Assembly (NCBI RefSeq): GCF_038738535.1
Contig: NZ_CP046128.1
Coordinates: forward strand, 3,410,001 to 3,474,000
Source of the DNA: Bacillus pumilus
GTDB lineage: Bacteria > Bacillota > Bacilli > Bacillales > Bacillaceae
Length of the DNA stretch: 64,000 nucleotides
Reading direction: 5' to 3'
Shown here: positions 19,278 to 27,989 of the stretch, one piece after another
How positions within the stretch are numbered: position 1 is the first letter of the stretch
Layout: each line of letters starts with the position of its first letter
Translations under genes and position numbers: made by a program
The notes under the pieces: generated by a model
What the model was told of the DNA's origin: nothing
Seen by the model: only the letters and a program-made list of their open reading frames with translations
The model's database searches: none

Positions 19278-20405
19278 TTAATTCAATGTTTTGATCGTTG
19301 GCAGCTTCTCGATCCCTGCGGCATAGTAAAAATTAAGGACACTGAAGAAATCAATTGGCTTTCCTGTTTTCAAATCAACAGCTAAAATATGATCACCGTA
19401 ATTTGTCATATCATCAATATCTAAATACCTTGGCGTTTTCTTGCCAAGTGTATCTACAAAGGTATCGTGGTAATATTGACCGCTTGCATATGAAGATTGA
19501 TGGTACATAAACAATGTCTCAACATCTAAGTAGACGAGAATGGCCTCTGAGGAGCTTGCATAAGGCGCTGAGTACGACACTGGAGCGGAAATGCTTTTCA
19601 CTTTTACACTTGAAATTGAGTGGGTTCTTTGTTCGTATTTACCATCATAAGAGAAATAAAATACACGCTCCCATTCATAATCTGCTGTCTTCGATTGCTT
19701 GTTGTATACTTTTGCGCCATTTGCAAATACATCCCCATTTGCATACTCAGCTACAAAGTATTGTAAGGTTGACGATAGGGACACAGCCCCTGTGAAATTG
19801 GGCGGGTTTTTTGCATTCACTTGTAACGTGTAAGAGTCTCCGAAATCTCCACCGCTTGTGATACCGAATGCGTAGTCACCTGCTGGTAAGTTGGTCAAAC
19901 CAAGGAGACTGCCTGCGGGCTGAATCAGGTCTGTTGGGTACGCTTGTCCTGTTTCATAATCAACAACAAATAATTGAACGAAATAATCGGGATTTGAAGA
20001 GGTAATCCGGCTGATGAGTGCCTGGGGTGAAGATGTGCTTAAAAACCATAAATCAACTGGGTCGTCCTCTGATAAGACAACAGATTGGTTGATTGCTAGT
20101 CCATCAATGGAGCGAATGGCAGATGTACGCATCTTGCCATCTTTAGCGGCTTTTCGTTTGATACTGATTCCATTTTTCTTATCTACTTTAAAAGATTTTT
20201 TCAGTTGCTTCTGTTGGATAGCGGTTCCTTCATCCTGCTTCAAAAACGACTCTTGCACTTGCTGAATGGCTTTTTCCGTCAGTGGTGACAATTTCCCATC
20301 TGATTTCGGTGCTTCTTCTGCTTTTAATGCTGGTGAAAATAAACCTGTTGTGACAAGTAAAATAGACAATAAAGCTGCAGTGATTTTCACATAAAATGCT
20401 CTCAC
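19278..20405 (-). CDS. secreted protein of unknown function
   Basis: 375-residue exported protein. Start GTG 20405 with AAGGGGATG eight bases away. The signal peptide covers residues 1-29 (hydrophobic VKITAALLSILLVTTGLF, cleavage about ALKA|EEAP). A charged Lys-rich region to residue 95 follows. Then a beta-rich domain at about 105-200 resembles the pre-peptidase C-terminal (PPC) sandwich (NLPAGDYAFGITSGGDFGDS), and the C-terminal half of about 170 residues is Tyr/Ser-rich. I know no named family for the whole. Flanked by unrelated genes, it is probably a separate transcript. Confidence 0.65.
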   Translation of the reverse strand: MRAFYVKITAALLSILLVTTGLFSPALKAEEAPKSDGKLSPLTEKAIQQVQESFLKQDEGTAIQQKQLKKSFKVDKKNGISIKRKAAKDGKMRTSAIRSIDGLAINQSVVLSEDDPVDLWFLSTSSPQALISRITSSNPDYFVQLFVVDYETGQAYPTDLIQPAGSLLGLTNLPAGDYAFGITSGGDFGDSYTLQVNAKNPPNFTGAVSLSSTLQYFVAEYANGDVFANGAKVYNKQSKTADYEWERVFYFSYDGKYEQRTHSISSVKVKSISAPVSYSAPYASSSEAILVYLDVETLFMYHQSSYASGQYYHDTFVDTLGKKTPRYLDIDDMTNYGDHILAVDLKTGKPIDFFSVLNFYYAAGIEKLPTIKTLN

Positions 20406-20502
20406 AGGAACATCCCCTTTTTCCTTAATTGGGTTTTTTGCCCTGTTAATATTTTACCATTATTCTATTCATTGTTTTGGTCTTTTTTAGGGCATCTTTA
20501 TG

Positions 20503-20539
20503 ACAAAAAAACCAGCCGCATATATTACGACTGGTTTTT
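20503..20539 (-). terminator. terminator of the DJ-1/PfpI gene
   Basis: In transcript sense AAAACCAGTCG pairs with CGGCTGGTTTTTTTG around an AT-rich loop, immediately after the stop at 20547. Confidence 0.8.
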
Positions 20540-20546
20540 GATCATT

Positions 20547-21203
20547 TTATGAAATGGTTTTAACAAACAGGCGTGCTGTTTCTGCGCTGGAACCTGGGTT
20601 TTGTCCAGTAATGATTTGCCCGTCAACTACAGCGAATGGTGCAAAGGCATCTCCTTTTTCAAACGCTGCCCCTTGCTCACGAAGTTTTGTTTCCAATAAA
20701 AATGGAACCTTTGATGTCAGCTGAACAGCTTCCTCTTCTTCGTTTGTGAAGCCTGTGATTTTTTTGCCTTCGATAAAAGATTTGCCATTTTGATCCTTCA
20801 CATCAACGAATGCTGAAACGCCGTGACAAACAGCTCCGACTGCACCATTTTTGTCTGAAATGGCTAAGATTGCATCGGCTACCAGTTGATTAGATGCAAA
20901 GTCGATCATTGGGCCGTGTCCTCCCGCAAAGAAGATGCCATCATAATCGGCTGGGTTCACATCTGTAAGCGCCTTTGTGTCTTGAAGTAATTCATATACA
21001 TCTTCATATTGCGCTGGAACACCTTCTGGAATGGAATTTTTATCAATAGGCACAGTGCCTCCTTGAATAGAGACAATTTGGACATCTAGTTCATTTTCTT
21101 TAAAAATATGAAATGGCTCTGCCAATTCTTCTAGCCATAAGCCTGTTGGATGTCCGTTCATTTCCGAACTGCTTGTCGATACTAATAACACTTTCTTACT
21201 CAT
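20547..21203 (-). CDS. DJ-1/PfpI-family protein (Hsp31-like)
   Basis: 218-residue cytosolic protein of the class I glutamine-amidotransferase-like superfamily. The nucleophile-elbow Cys is in GAVCHGVSA, with an acidic residue (GLWLEELAEP) ahead of it, as in the Hsp31/YhbO glyoxalase-III-type proteins that repair glycated or damaged proteins or metabolise methylglyoxal. Start ATG 21203 (MSKKVLLVSTS), six bases after AAAGGATG; a more upstream ATG overlaps that site. Monocistronic with its own terminator. Exact activity cannot be told from sequence. Confidence 0.75.
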   Translation of the reverse strand: MSKKVLLVSTSSSEMNGHPTGLWLEELAEPFHIFKENELDVQIVSIQGGTVPIDKNSIPEGVPAQYEDVYELLQDTKALTDVNPADYDGIFFAGGHGPMIDFASNQLVADAILAISDKNGAVGAVCHGVSAFVDVKDQNGKSFIEGKKITGFTNEEEEAVQLTSKVPFLLETKLREQGAAFEKGDAFAPFAVVDGQIITGQNPGSSAETARLFVKTIS

Positions 21204-21457
21204 CTTGATCATCCTTTCGATATATCATATGGTTATTTTATATTTTGCACAATTAAATATCAAGCAATTAAACTTCAATGCAGCTCTTTATGGTATACCC
21301 GATTGTCTAAAAAATATGGCATGACATCAAATCTAATCAATATGTCACATTCTATTGGTAGGGAATTTCATGTAAAATTGTCATTGAGTGATATCATATG
21401 AGGTAAGATGGATAGACCTCTCGGATGTGAGGGGACTTTAAAAGGAGTGGAAAAGAG

Positions 21458-21622
21458 ATGAAAACCTATTCGATTGTGATGATCATCATCACGCTCTGTA
21501 TCATATTGGCCGTCTTTTTGATGAACCTAACAGGGGTCATGTATGGAAAAATTATTTTGGCTGTTGCCGTTGCTCTTTGTCTGACATCCATTATTCGTCT
21601 GATGGGTCTTCGAAAAAGATAA
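21458..21622 (+). CDS. 54-residue small membrane protein
   Basis: I read an ATG at 21458 with AAAGGAG ten bases upstream and a stop TAA at 21620-21622. The protein is MKTYSIVMIIITLCIILAVF, then LMNLTGVMYG, then a second hydrophobic run KIILAVAVALCLTSIIRL and a basic end (MGLRKR). It has two membrane helices and a basic cytoplasmic tail. A strong terminator follows at once. It is too short for most gene-size cut-offs, so it may be missing from existing annotations. No family recognised. Confidence 0.75.
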   Translation: MKTYSIVMIIITLCIILAVFLMNLTGVMYGKIILAVAVALCLTSIIRLMGLRKR

Positions 21623-21623
21623 A

Positions 21624-21652
21624 AGCCGCCCTCACTAGGGCGGCTTTATTTA
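21624..21652. terminator. bidirectional terminator (small protein / DUF1304)
   Basis: GCCGCCC and GGGCGGC form a perfect stem around TCACTA, with TTTA TTT on the plus strand and an A-run-derived T-run on the minus strand. Confidence 0.85.
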
Positions 21653-21655
21653 TGG

Positions 21656-22027
21656 TTAAATTGCCAGGATAAGCGCAATTAATGCAAGCAGCGCTGGTAC
21701 TCCTTGCTTGATGATGATTGATTTATTAGAGGTCACACCGCCAAATACCGCAGCGATGATCACACAAAGAATGAAAAATAGCTGAATCATATATCCAACA
21801 GTATTCGATCCGAGAATGAGCCCCCAAATGAGTCCTGCAGCTAAAAACCCGTTATAAAGCCCCTGATTGGCAAACATCACTTTTACATTTGGATCCTTTT
21901 GCAAGTGTTCTGGCAGCTTAAAGGATCTCTTTGCCATCTTTGATTCCATAAAAAACATTTCTAATAACATAATGACAATGTGTTCTAATGCGACAATTCC
22001 TACTAATATCATTGCTAAAATATTCAA
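21656..22027 (-). CDS. DUF1304 family membrane protein
   Basis: 123-residue integral membrane protein with four hydrophobic segments. The motif ALEHIVIMLLEMFF near the N-terminus and NQGLYNGFLAAGLIWG are characteristic of DUF1304. The start is TTG 22027 with AAAGGA nine bases away; a longer open frame begins inside the upstream gene. It starts two bases after the end of the 85-residue upstream gene, so they form a short operon. Function unknown. Confidence 0.75.
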   Translation of the reverse strand: MNILAMILVGIVALEHIVIMLLEMFFMESKMAKRSFKLPEHLQKDPNVKVMFANQGLYNGFLAAGLIWGLILGSNTVGYMIQLFFILCVIIAAVFGGVTSNKSIIIKQGVPALLALIALILAI

Positions 22028-22028
22028 T

Positions 22029-22286
22029 TTAGTTATTCCTTTCTGATAGACGATCACGAATCTCTATTTTATCCGTGTATAAATCAAAGTCTTGTATTAA
22101 TTCAAGCGCTTCAATAAACCGGCTTTGTGGAATGTCTTTCATTTTTCTCACACCGAATTCCTTTTTAATAAAAGCCATGATGGTATTGATATGAAGCTTA
22201 CCGTGACCATCATACTCCAAATGGCTGCAAAAAGTCTGCATCGTCCCTCTAATCACCTTTAATTGCTTAGCAGTGACACAACTCAT
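22029..22286 (-). CDS. small protein resembling an ORF6C domain
   Basis: 85-residue soluble protein. The segment KLHINTIMAFIKKEFGVRKM, then KDIPQSRFIEALELI, resembles the ORF6C domain found at the C-terminus of phage antirepressors and in some stand-alone regulators. The similarity is by eye and only moderate. The ATG at 22286 is preceded by AAGGATGAGCG. It is co-transcribed with the DUF1304 gene just downstream. No DNA-binding N-terminal domain is attached, so it may be a remnant or a small regulator. Confidence 0.5.
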   Translation of the reverse strand: MSCVTAKQLKVIRGTMQTFCSHLEYDGHGKLHINTIMAFIKKEFGVRKMKDIPQSRFIEALELIQDFDLYTDKIEIRDRLSERNN

Positions 22287-22458
22287 TGGTAACGCTCATC
22301 CTTTCCTTTGTTTTAACAGCTAAAAAAGAACCATGAATGAAAGAAAAACCTTCCAGTCTCTATTATATAATGGTTTCATTCGGATATCAAAATAAAAAAG
22401 AACAGACATTCGACCAAAAAGCCGTCCTTTTCATCAAAAACAGTTTATTACCATATCA

Positions 22459-22494
22459 AAAAGCCGGATTCAATGGTAAAATCCGGCTTTCTGT
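22459..22494 (-). terminator. terminator of inhA-like protease gene
   Basis: In transcript sense AAAGCCGGATTTTA pairs with TGAATCCGGCTTTTT, at the stop codon of the protease gene. Confidence 0.85.
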
Positions 22495-24876
22495 TTAGTT
22501 ACTTTTAGAAATTAATACCTTTCCAACAGAACGATCCTTACTTTGTCCAACGACTTTAAAGGATAGACCATATGTTGGTACATCACGTCCTGCATCTGGG
22601 TTATTTGGATTCACATAATTCTTTTTATCACTAAATGTACGAGTCGGGCGAATATAGCGATCTGCCAACGTTAAGCCTGTTGTCGCTGTATAATCAATAT
22701 TCAGCTTCGTACTTGGATTCAAAGAAAATGCTGCATCATGTACTTGGAAGCCTGTGGCAGCAATGGAGCCGTCACTCCATTTCAATACTTGCTGATCTGC
22801 ATCTACTACCCCAAGGAAACCGTTCCCTGGGTGATTTCCTACCCAGTTATCACTATAGGATTGGTCGACATACCACACGACCAAACCGTTATTATAGCTC
22901 ATGAGGCTTGCCCCACGTTTGATATGCTTTAAGCCTTTATCAACGTCAGCATAAGAGCGCCACTCTAGCAAATAATATTGGGGTGCATATTGTTTTCCAT
23001 TAGATTTTGAGAATCCGTTAAAGGTGAACTTAGACGTGCCCTCGGCATCATCTGACCACACTTTCGTCCCATCTGCTGTGATGTTTAAATCATCTACAAA
23101 TAAGCCTGGCAGTGAATAGCCTGCATCGGTTGTATAGCGGAATTGCAGGTCGATTTTCTTCCCTGCATAAGCAGAAAGATCAAAGGCTGCATCTACCCAT
23201 CCGTCCGATTTTCCGTCAATTCCATTGCCTTCGTTCGCACCTGCTTCATTTCGATCATTCGTGATGTTACCAGAAATGGTCTTCCACTGATCAGTTCCTT
23301 TTTCACGTACTTCTACATACGCATAATCATAATCTTCTTCGATATCGTACCATGCTTTAAATGTAAGCTCTGCTTTGCTCCCCTTCGACAAATCGATACC
23401 TGTTGTCGTCATGGTCGCATTCAAATTGTCACCTGTTCCGCTGAAGTACGAATATTGTCCTTGAGCAGGTTTTGTGACCACAATCTCTTTATCTGGTAAA
23501 TCCACTCGAACCGCATCATGGTTCGTTCCTTTTGTTGCTGCTTCATCAATTAGCACTGTTTTGCTTTTCTTTAATGTTTTACCATCAATGGTTTGTCCAG
23601 TAAGCCAGTTACCGCCATGCAAGTTTTGAAGCATTTCTTTCGCATATGGACTAAAGCCTGTTGGTTCCGTTCCAGGGACTTTACCTGCCCAGCTTCCGCT
23701 TGACATGATCGACCAGTATGAAACAGGCTCGCCTCCGCCTGTGTACTGTGTATCGTACTCATCAGGAAGACCAAGATCATGTCCGAATTCATGTGTGAAC
23801 ACGCCTGCCGCGCCATCTTCAGGCTCGATAGTGTAATCTAACGCACCTAATTTTCCGCCTTGCCCGACTTCAGATTCAGTGTTTGGAATTTCAAATACAT
23901 CACCAAGTGACCAGCGGTGCGACCAAATCGCATTAGAGCCAAGTTGTCCGCCGCCAGCTTCTTCACCTACGCCAGCATGAACGACCATCAGATGGTCAAT
24001 GATGCCGTCTGGTTCGTTATAAACGCCGTCTCCATCCATATCATAGCGGTCCCATTGATCATATTCACCGAGATCAATGTTCGGGTCTTTTGCTGCTGCT
24101 TCGAGTGCTTCTTTCACCAATTCACGCGGTTTGCCGTCACTGCCTGATTCGTCTGGTACGTTTCCACCGTAATAGGCTGCTTCATGCTTAGCTGTATACC
24201 ATCCTGCAACTGTTCCACTGATTGTGTAACTACCGCCGGACTGCTTTTCATAATATTGCTTCATGGATACTTTGCGTTTACCATCTGGACCGATGTAGCC
24301 ATTTTTTCCGAAAAGCATATCTTGATAGTGCTGTTGATTGTACTTGTCATAGTACATATCAGTCTCTTCTTTTTTAATACTATTATGCTTATAATCTTTA
24401 AAATCTACTAATAAAACCAATACCTTATCATTGCGAACATCGCCTTTATACTTTTCCCTTTTGACCGGTTTTACATGATTCCCTTCTTTTCCTTTATGCT
24501 TCTTTAACTTTTTCTTGTTGGCTAATTTGTTATGTACCTCTTGTTTGTATTCTTTCAGAAATTCAGGCTCTTCTGTTAAGGTGCTTGCACTTTGTTTCAT
24601 GGCAGATTCTTCTTTTTTCTTTAGATATTTCTTTAATGCTTTTTGGGTTTCTGCCTCATTGGCATTCTTTTTGATCTTTCCTTGTTTTTTCAAGGCTTTG
24701 ATGAGACGGTCTTCATTCACGACACTTGCGTCAAATGGAATACCTGAATAATGACCGCCATCTGAGGATGTTGATTTCTCTGTGGTGTGGGCAGATAGAG
24801 GGGTGCTGAAAGCTGCCAATGTGCCTAAACTGAGGACAGCCGTTAGTGCAATGCTCGTCCATTTCCCTTTTTTCAT
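22495..24876 (-). CDS. inhA: secreted M6 metalloprotease, immune inhibitor A type
   Basis: 793-residue secreted zinc protease. Signal peptide residues 1-29 (ALTAVLSLGTLAAFSTPLSA). A Lys-rich pro-region extends to about residue 145. The M6 catalytic domain has the zinc motif H362-E363-xx-H366-xxGL-xD372 (THEFGHDLGLPDEYD), and a calcium-binding-type DMDGDG lies at residues 279-284. A beta-sandwich (MAM/jelly-roll-like, about 500-625) and a C-terminal domain follow. InhA proteases of Bacillus degrade antimicrobial peptides and extracellular proteins. The ATG at 24876 follows GGAGGAAC. Monocistronic. No evident truncation. Confidence 0.9.
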   Translation of the reverse strand: MKKGKWTSIALTAVLSLGTLAAFSTPLSAHTTEKSTSSDGGHYSGIPFDASVVNEDRLIKALKKQGKIKKNANEAETQKALKKYLKKKEESAMKQSASTLTEEPEFLKEYKQEVHNKLANKKKLKKHKGKEGNHVKPVKREKYKGDVRNDKVLVLLVDFKDYKHNSIKKEETDMYYDKYNQQHYQDMLFGKNGYIGPDGKRKVSMKQYYEKQSGGSYTISGTVAGWYTAKHEAAYYGGNVPDESGSDGKPRELVKEALEAAAKDPNIDLGEYDQWDRYDMDGDGVYNEPDGIIDHLMVVHAGVGEEAGGGQLGSNAIWSHRWSLGDVFEIPNTESEVGQGGKLGALDYTIEPEDGAAGVFTHEFGHDLGLPDEYDTQYTGGGEPVSYWSIMSSGSWAGKVPGTEPTGFSPYAKEMLQNLHGGNWLTGQTIDGKTLKKSKTVLIDEAATKGTNHDAVRVDLPDKEIVVTKPAQGQYSYFSGTGDNLNATMTTTGIDLSKGSKAELTFKAWYDIEEDYDYAYVEVREKGTDQWKTISGNITNDRNEAGANEGNGIDGKSDGWVDAAFDLSAYAGKKIDLQFRYTTDAGYSLPGLFVDDLNITADGTKVWSDDAEGTSKFTFNGFSKSNGKQYAPQYYLLEWRSYADVDKGLKHIKRGASLMSYNNGLVVWYVDQSYSDNWVGNHPGNGFLGVVDADQQVLKWSDGSIAATGFQVHDAAFSLNPSTKLNIDYTATTGLTLADRYIRPTRTFSDKKNYVNPNNPDAGRDVPTYGLSFKVVGQSKDRSVGKVLISKSN

Positions 24877-25021
24877 ATTAGTTCCTCCCTAATTTGGTAA
24901 TAAATAATATCTCATTCTAGCATATTCCAATATACTTAAGTCGAAAAACATTTTATTTTCAGAAACTTTGTGGAAAATGCACAATACGGGAATGAAATGG
25001 GTGGAACAAGGTGTCGAAAAT

Positions 25022-25060
25022 AAAAGAACCCTAGACGATAACCGCCTAGGGTGTTTGTTG
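25022..25060 (-). terminator. terminator of the ABM monooxygenase gene
   Basis: In transcript sense CACCCTAGGCGG pairs with the CCTAGGGTTC half and ends in TTTTATTTTC, just after the stop at 25066. Confidence 0.7.
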
Positions 25061-25065
25061 TTTTA

Positions 25066-25359
25066 CTATGAAAGCTGCTGGCCTTGAAATGCAACAACAT
25101 CAAGTGGAGCGGCTAAGAATTCTTTTGCCTTCGCTACGAAAGCTTGGAAATGTGCACTTGCATTATGGCTCTGAACCGCAGCGTCATCTTTCCACACTTC
25201 TACCATTAAAAAGGTATTTTCCTTTTCTGTATCCTTGAACAGCTTGTAGGATACATTGCCTTCTTCCGCTTGTGAAGCTTTCATTAATGCGTTGATTTCT
25301 TCTAGAAATACGTTTTCTTTTTCTGGATGAATGGTCATCCCTGCATGAATAATAATCAT
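25066..25359 (-). CDS. ABM-domain putative quinol monooxygenase (YcnE-like)
   Basis: 97-residue protein of the antibiotic-biosynthesis-monooxygenase fold. Signature parts are KENVFLEEINALMKASQAEE, EGNVSYKLF and SAHFQAFV, closely like B. subtilis YcnE (95 aa). Such dimeric ferredoxin-fold enzymes oxidise quinols without cofactor or act in detoxification. The start is ATG 25359 with AAAGGAGACG upstream; the frame is open farther upstream inside ydgI. It follows the nitroreductase by 25 bases and is probably in its operon. Confidence 0.8.
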   Translation of the reverse strand: MIIIHAGMTIHPEKENVFLEEINALMKASQAEEGNVSYKLFKDTEKENTFLMVEVWKDDAAVQSHNASAHFQAFVAKAKEFLAAPLDVVAFQGQQLS

Positions 25360-25384
25360 ATGATCGTCTCCTTTTGAAAAGATA

Positions 25385-26023
25385 TTATTTCCACTCTGTA
25401 ATGCGTTCAATCGGTAAGCGGTAAGATGCATAACCTTCGTCAGCAGCTTTCCCAATTGATAACAGCATCACTGGTACATAACGTTCTTTATCCCAGCCAA
25501 ATGTTTCAGCGATGACTTCTTTATCAAATCCGCCGATTGGATTTGTATCATAGCCGTGTGCACGTGCTGCAAGCATAAGCTGCATAGACACAATTCCACC
25601 GTCAATTAAGATTGTTTCGCGATTGACTTGCTCTGGAAGAACCTCAAAGTGTGCAGTTAGTGCAGCAATTTGTCTTTCTTTCACTTCTTGCGGCATGTAG
25701 CCATGCTCTACTGCTTTTGAATAAATTTCATCTAAGTATTCATTGCTTTTCATATCTGCAAATACTGCAATGACAGCTGCTGATGTTGACACTTGTGTTT
25801 GGTTAAATTTTGCAAGTGGTGCAAGCTTTTCTTTTCCTTCTGGGCTGTCAATGACCATAAAGCGCCAAGGCTGTGCATTCACTGATGATGGTGCCGTTGT
25901 TGCTTCTTCTAAAATCTCTGCCATTTCTTCTTTGCTGATTTTCACAGCTGGGTCATAGTTACGAATGGAGCGGCGCCCTTTCATAATTTCCATAAAATCG
26001 TTTGTTTTTAATGTTGCAGCCAT
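25385..26023 (-). CDS. ydgI: nitroreductase family protein YdgI
   Basis: 212-residue FMN-dependent NAD(P)H nitro/oxidoreductase. The N-terminal FMN motif is MKGRRSIRNYDP, followed by TAPSSVNAQPWRF, and the C-terminal GKAADEGYASYRLP loop contacts the cofactor. The sequence closely resembles B. subtilis YdgI (209 aa). It lies between the MarR-type repressor gene upstream (14 bases) and the ABM monooxygenase, together making a quinone/nitro-compound detoxification operon. ATG 26023 with AAAGGAGTG upstream. Confidence 0.85.
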   Translation of the reverse strand: MAATLKTNDFMEIMKGRRSIRNYDPAVKISKEEMAEILEEATTAPSSVNAQPWRFMVIDSPEGKEKLAPLAKFNQTQVSTSAAVIAVFADMKSNEYLDEIYSKAVEHGYMPQEVKERQIAALTAHFEVLPEQVNRETILIDGGIVSMQLMLAARAHGYDTNPIGGFDKEVIAETFGWDKERYVPVMLLSIGKAADEGYASYRLPIERITEWK

Positions 26024-26037
26024 GTTGAAACACTCCT

Positions 26038-26481
26038 TTAGGTTGTTTGAATCTTTTCGATGTTTTGTTGTATTCGCATGAGCACATCAGTGAGAAGCTT
26101 TCGTTCTTCGTCACTTACGTTTTCAAGCATTTCTGAGATAAATCGTTCTTTTTCTTTTTTAGAAGCTTCGATTCTCGTTCTGCCTTCTTCTGTCAGACGA
26201 ACAAGTGTGACTCGATTATCTTCTGGCTTTCTTCTGCGCGTAACCATTCCTTTTGTTTCTAACTGTTTTAAGTGACGCGTCACAGCCGCACTGTCAATAT
26301 TCACTTTTTTCTGCAAATCTGACTGGCTGATTTCGTCGGCTTGGAATAACAGTGATAGCAACTCTAGTCTTGATTGGCTGATGCCCGTGCATGCTTCGAA
26401 CTTCACACCCATCATACGGTTCACGCACTGCAAACGGTATAATACCTCTGCTTTTTCAGAGCAAAATGCAGTCAATGCCAT
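26038..26481 (-). CDS. ydgJ: MarR-family repressor YdgJ
   Basis: About 147 residues, winged-helix MarR fold: QSDLQKKVNIDSAAVTRHLK (recognition helix), then the wing EDNRVTLVRLTEEG. A C25-like Cys near the N-terminus (FEACTGI) could sense electrophiles, which is inference. I use ATG 26481, although its AAGAGGGG lies directly adjacent; TTG 26475 would have better spacing. First gene of ydgJ-ydgI-ABM. Two palindromic operators overlap its promoter, pointing to autoregulation. Confidence 0.8.
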   Translation of the reverse strand: MALTAFCSEKAEVLYRLQCVNRMMGVKFEACTGISQSRLELLSLLFQADEISQSDLQKKVNIDSAAVTRHLKQLETKGMVTRRRKPEDNRVTLVRLTEEGRTRIEASKKEKERFISEMLENVSDEERKLLTDVLMRIQQNIEKIQTT

Positions 26482-26503
26482 CCCCTCTTTTCTATTCAGA
26501 TCA

Positions 26504-26566
26504 ATTAGTTGATATATCAATCATTGACTCGTCAACTAATATACACCCATTATTTGATGATTGCAA
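26504..26566 (-). promoter_or_regulatory. ydgJ promoter with two palindromic operators
   Basis: In transcript sense TTGCAA (26566-26561), a 17-nt spacer and TATATT (26543-26538). Downstream lie TTGACGAGTCAA (26535-26524) and the perfect palindrome TTGATATATCAA (26520-26509), the usual type of MarR operator. They are nested inside a 9-bp inverted repeat ATTAGTTGA/TCAACTAAT (26504-26512 and 26532-26540). Confidence 0.7.
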
Positions 26567-26620
26567 GTGGTTTGTTTCATAAAGTGAAATTTTTTATCTC
26601 AATAGAAAAAGAAATGAACA

Positions 26621-26659
26621 AAAAAAGGACAAAAGCGACGAAGCACTTTTGTCCTTTTT
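26621..26659 (-). terminator. terminator of the deo operon (after pdp)
   Basis: In transcript sense AAAAAGGACAAAAGTGC pairs with GCTTTTGTCCTTTTT around a short loop, with a T-run. Confidence 0.92.
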
Positions 26660-26662
26660 CCT

Positions 26663-27964
26663 TTATTCTGTGATCACAGTGTGAATGAGAGTTGGTGCAT
26701 CAGCATGATCTGCGATGCGGATGTTGTTATAAATTTTTTCCATGACATTCGCAACATCTTCACGATTTGCATGAAGTGTCACGAGTGAATCTCCTTTTTC
26801 AACACGATCGCCGACTTTTTTGTTCAGCATGATACCGACAGATAGGTCGATCTCGTCCTCTTTTGTTGCACGTCCTGCTCCAAGAATCATCGCTGCAACA
26901 CCGATTTCGTCTGCGACGATTTCAGCAACCACACCTGATTCCTTTGCAGGAACTTCGATTTGGTAAGGGGCTTGCGGCAGTTTTTCCGGCTGATCCACAA
27001 TCGAGCCGTCTCCACCTTGATTTTCTAAGAATTCCTTGAATTTCTCAAGTGCTTTGCCGTTTTTCATGACTTCAATTAGCTTTTCTCTTGCTTCATCAAG
27101 TGTCTCTGCTTTTTTCGCAAGAACAACCATTTGACTTCCTAATGTGAGCACAAGCTCGTTTAAGTCTTCAGGACCTTCGCCTCGGAGTGTATCAATCGCT
27201 TCTTTCACTTCAAGGGAATTTCCAATCGCTAATCCTAGCGGCTGAGACATATCAGAGATGACAGCCATCGTTTGTCTGCCTACGTTGTTTCCGATGCGAA
27301 CCATTGCTTTTGCAAGTTTCTCAGAGTCTTCAGGGGTTTTCATGAAAGCACCTGCGCCTGTTTTCACATCTAGTACGATTGCATCTGCACCAGCAGCAAT
27401 CTTCTTACTCATAATAGAGCTTGCAATGAGCGGGATCGAGTTAACGGTACCTGTCACATCACGAAGGGCATAAAGCTTTTTATCCGCTGGTGTCAGGTTG
27501 CCTGATTGCCCAATGACCGCTACTTTATGACGGTTCACGAGCTCGATGAATTCGTCTTTTGTAATTTCTACGTGGAAGCCTTTTACCGCTTCAAGCTTGT
27601 CCACTGTACCGCCTGTATGTCCAAGGCCGCGGCCAGACATTTTCGCAACAGGTACATCAAGTGCAGCCACAAGAGGAGCGAGTACAAGCGTTGTTGTATC
27701 ACCTACACCGCCTGTTGAGTGCTTGTCTACTTTAATGCCCTCAATGGCAGACAGGTCAATCGTGTCTCCTGAGTTCGCCATAGCGAGCGTTAAGTCTGCA
27801 CGTTCTTGATCCGTCATATCTTGGAAGAAAATTGCCATAGCCAAGGCACTTGCTTGGTAGTCAGGAATTGTTCCGTCCGTATATTCTTTGACAAAGAAAG
27901 AAATTTCCTCTGAAGATAATTCTTTTCCGTCACGTTTTTTCGCAATGATATCTACCATTCTCAT
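26663..27964 (-). CDS. pdp: pyrimidine-nucleoside phosphorylase
   Basis: 433-residue cytosolic enzyme that splits uridine, thymidine and deoxyuridine with phosphate. Phosphate-binding motif K81-H-S83-T-G-G-V-G88-D-T90 ([14 protein letters not shown]); the pyrimidine-binding region follows in [13 protein letters not shown] choose ATG 27964 (MRMVDII), giving the same length as the B. subtilis enzyme; the ribosome-binding site is AAAGGAATGG. Last gene of deoC-nupC-pdp, which together channel deoxyribonucleosides to deoxyribose-5-phosphate. Confidence 0.95.
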   Translation of the reverse strand: MRMVDIIAKKRDGKELSSEEISFFVKEYTDGTIPDYQASALAMAIFFQDMTDQERADLTLAMANSGDTIDLSAIEGIKVDKHSTGGVGDTTTLVLAPLVAALDVPVAKMSGRGLGHTGGTVDKLEAVKGFHVEITKDEFIELVNRHKVAVIGQSGNLTPADKKLYALRDVTGTVNSIPLIASSIMSKKIAAGADAIVLDVKTGAGAFMKTPEDSEKLAKAMVRIGNNVGRQTMAVISDMSQPLGLAIGNSLEVKEAIDTLRGEGPEDLNELVLTLGSQMVVLAKKAETLDEAREKLIEVMKNGKALEKFKEFLENQGGDGSIVDQPEKLPQAPYQIEVPAKESGVVAEIVADEIGVAAMILGAGRATKEDEIDLSVGIMLNKKVGDRVEKGDSLVTLHANREDVANVMEKIYNNIRIADHADAPTLIHTVITE

Positions 27965-27989
27965 TGTTTTCACCATTCCTTTTTTTAAA

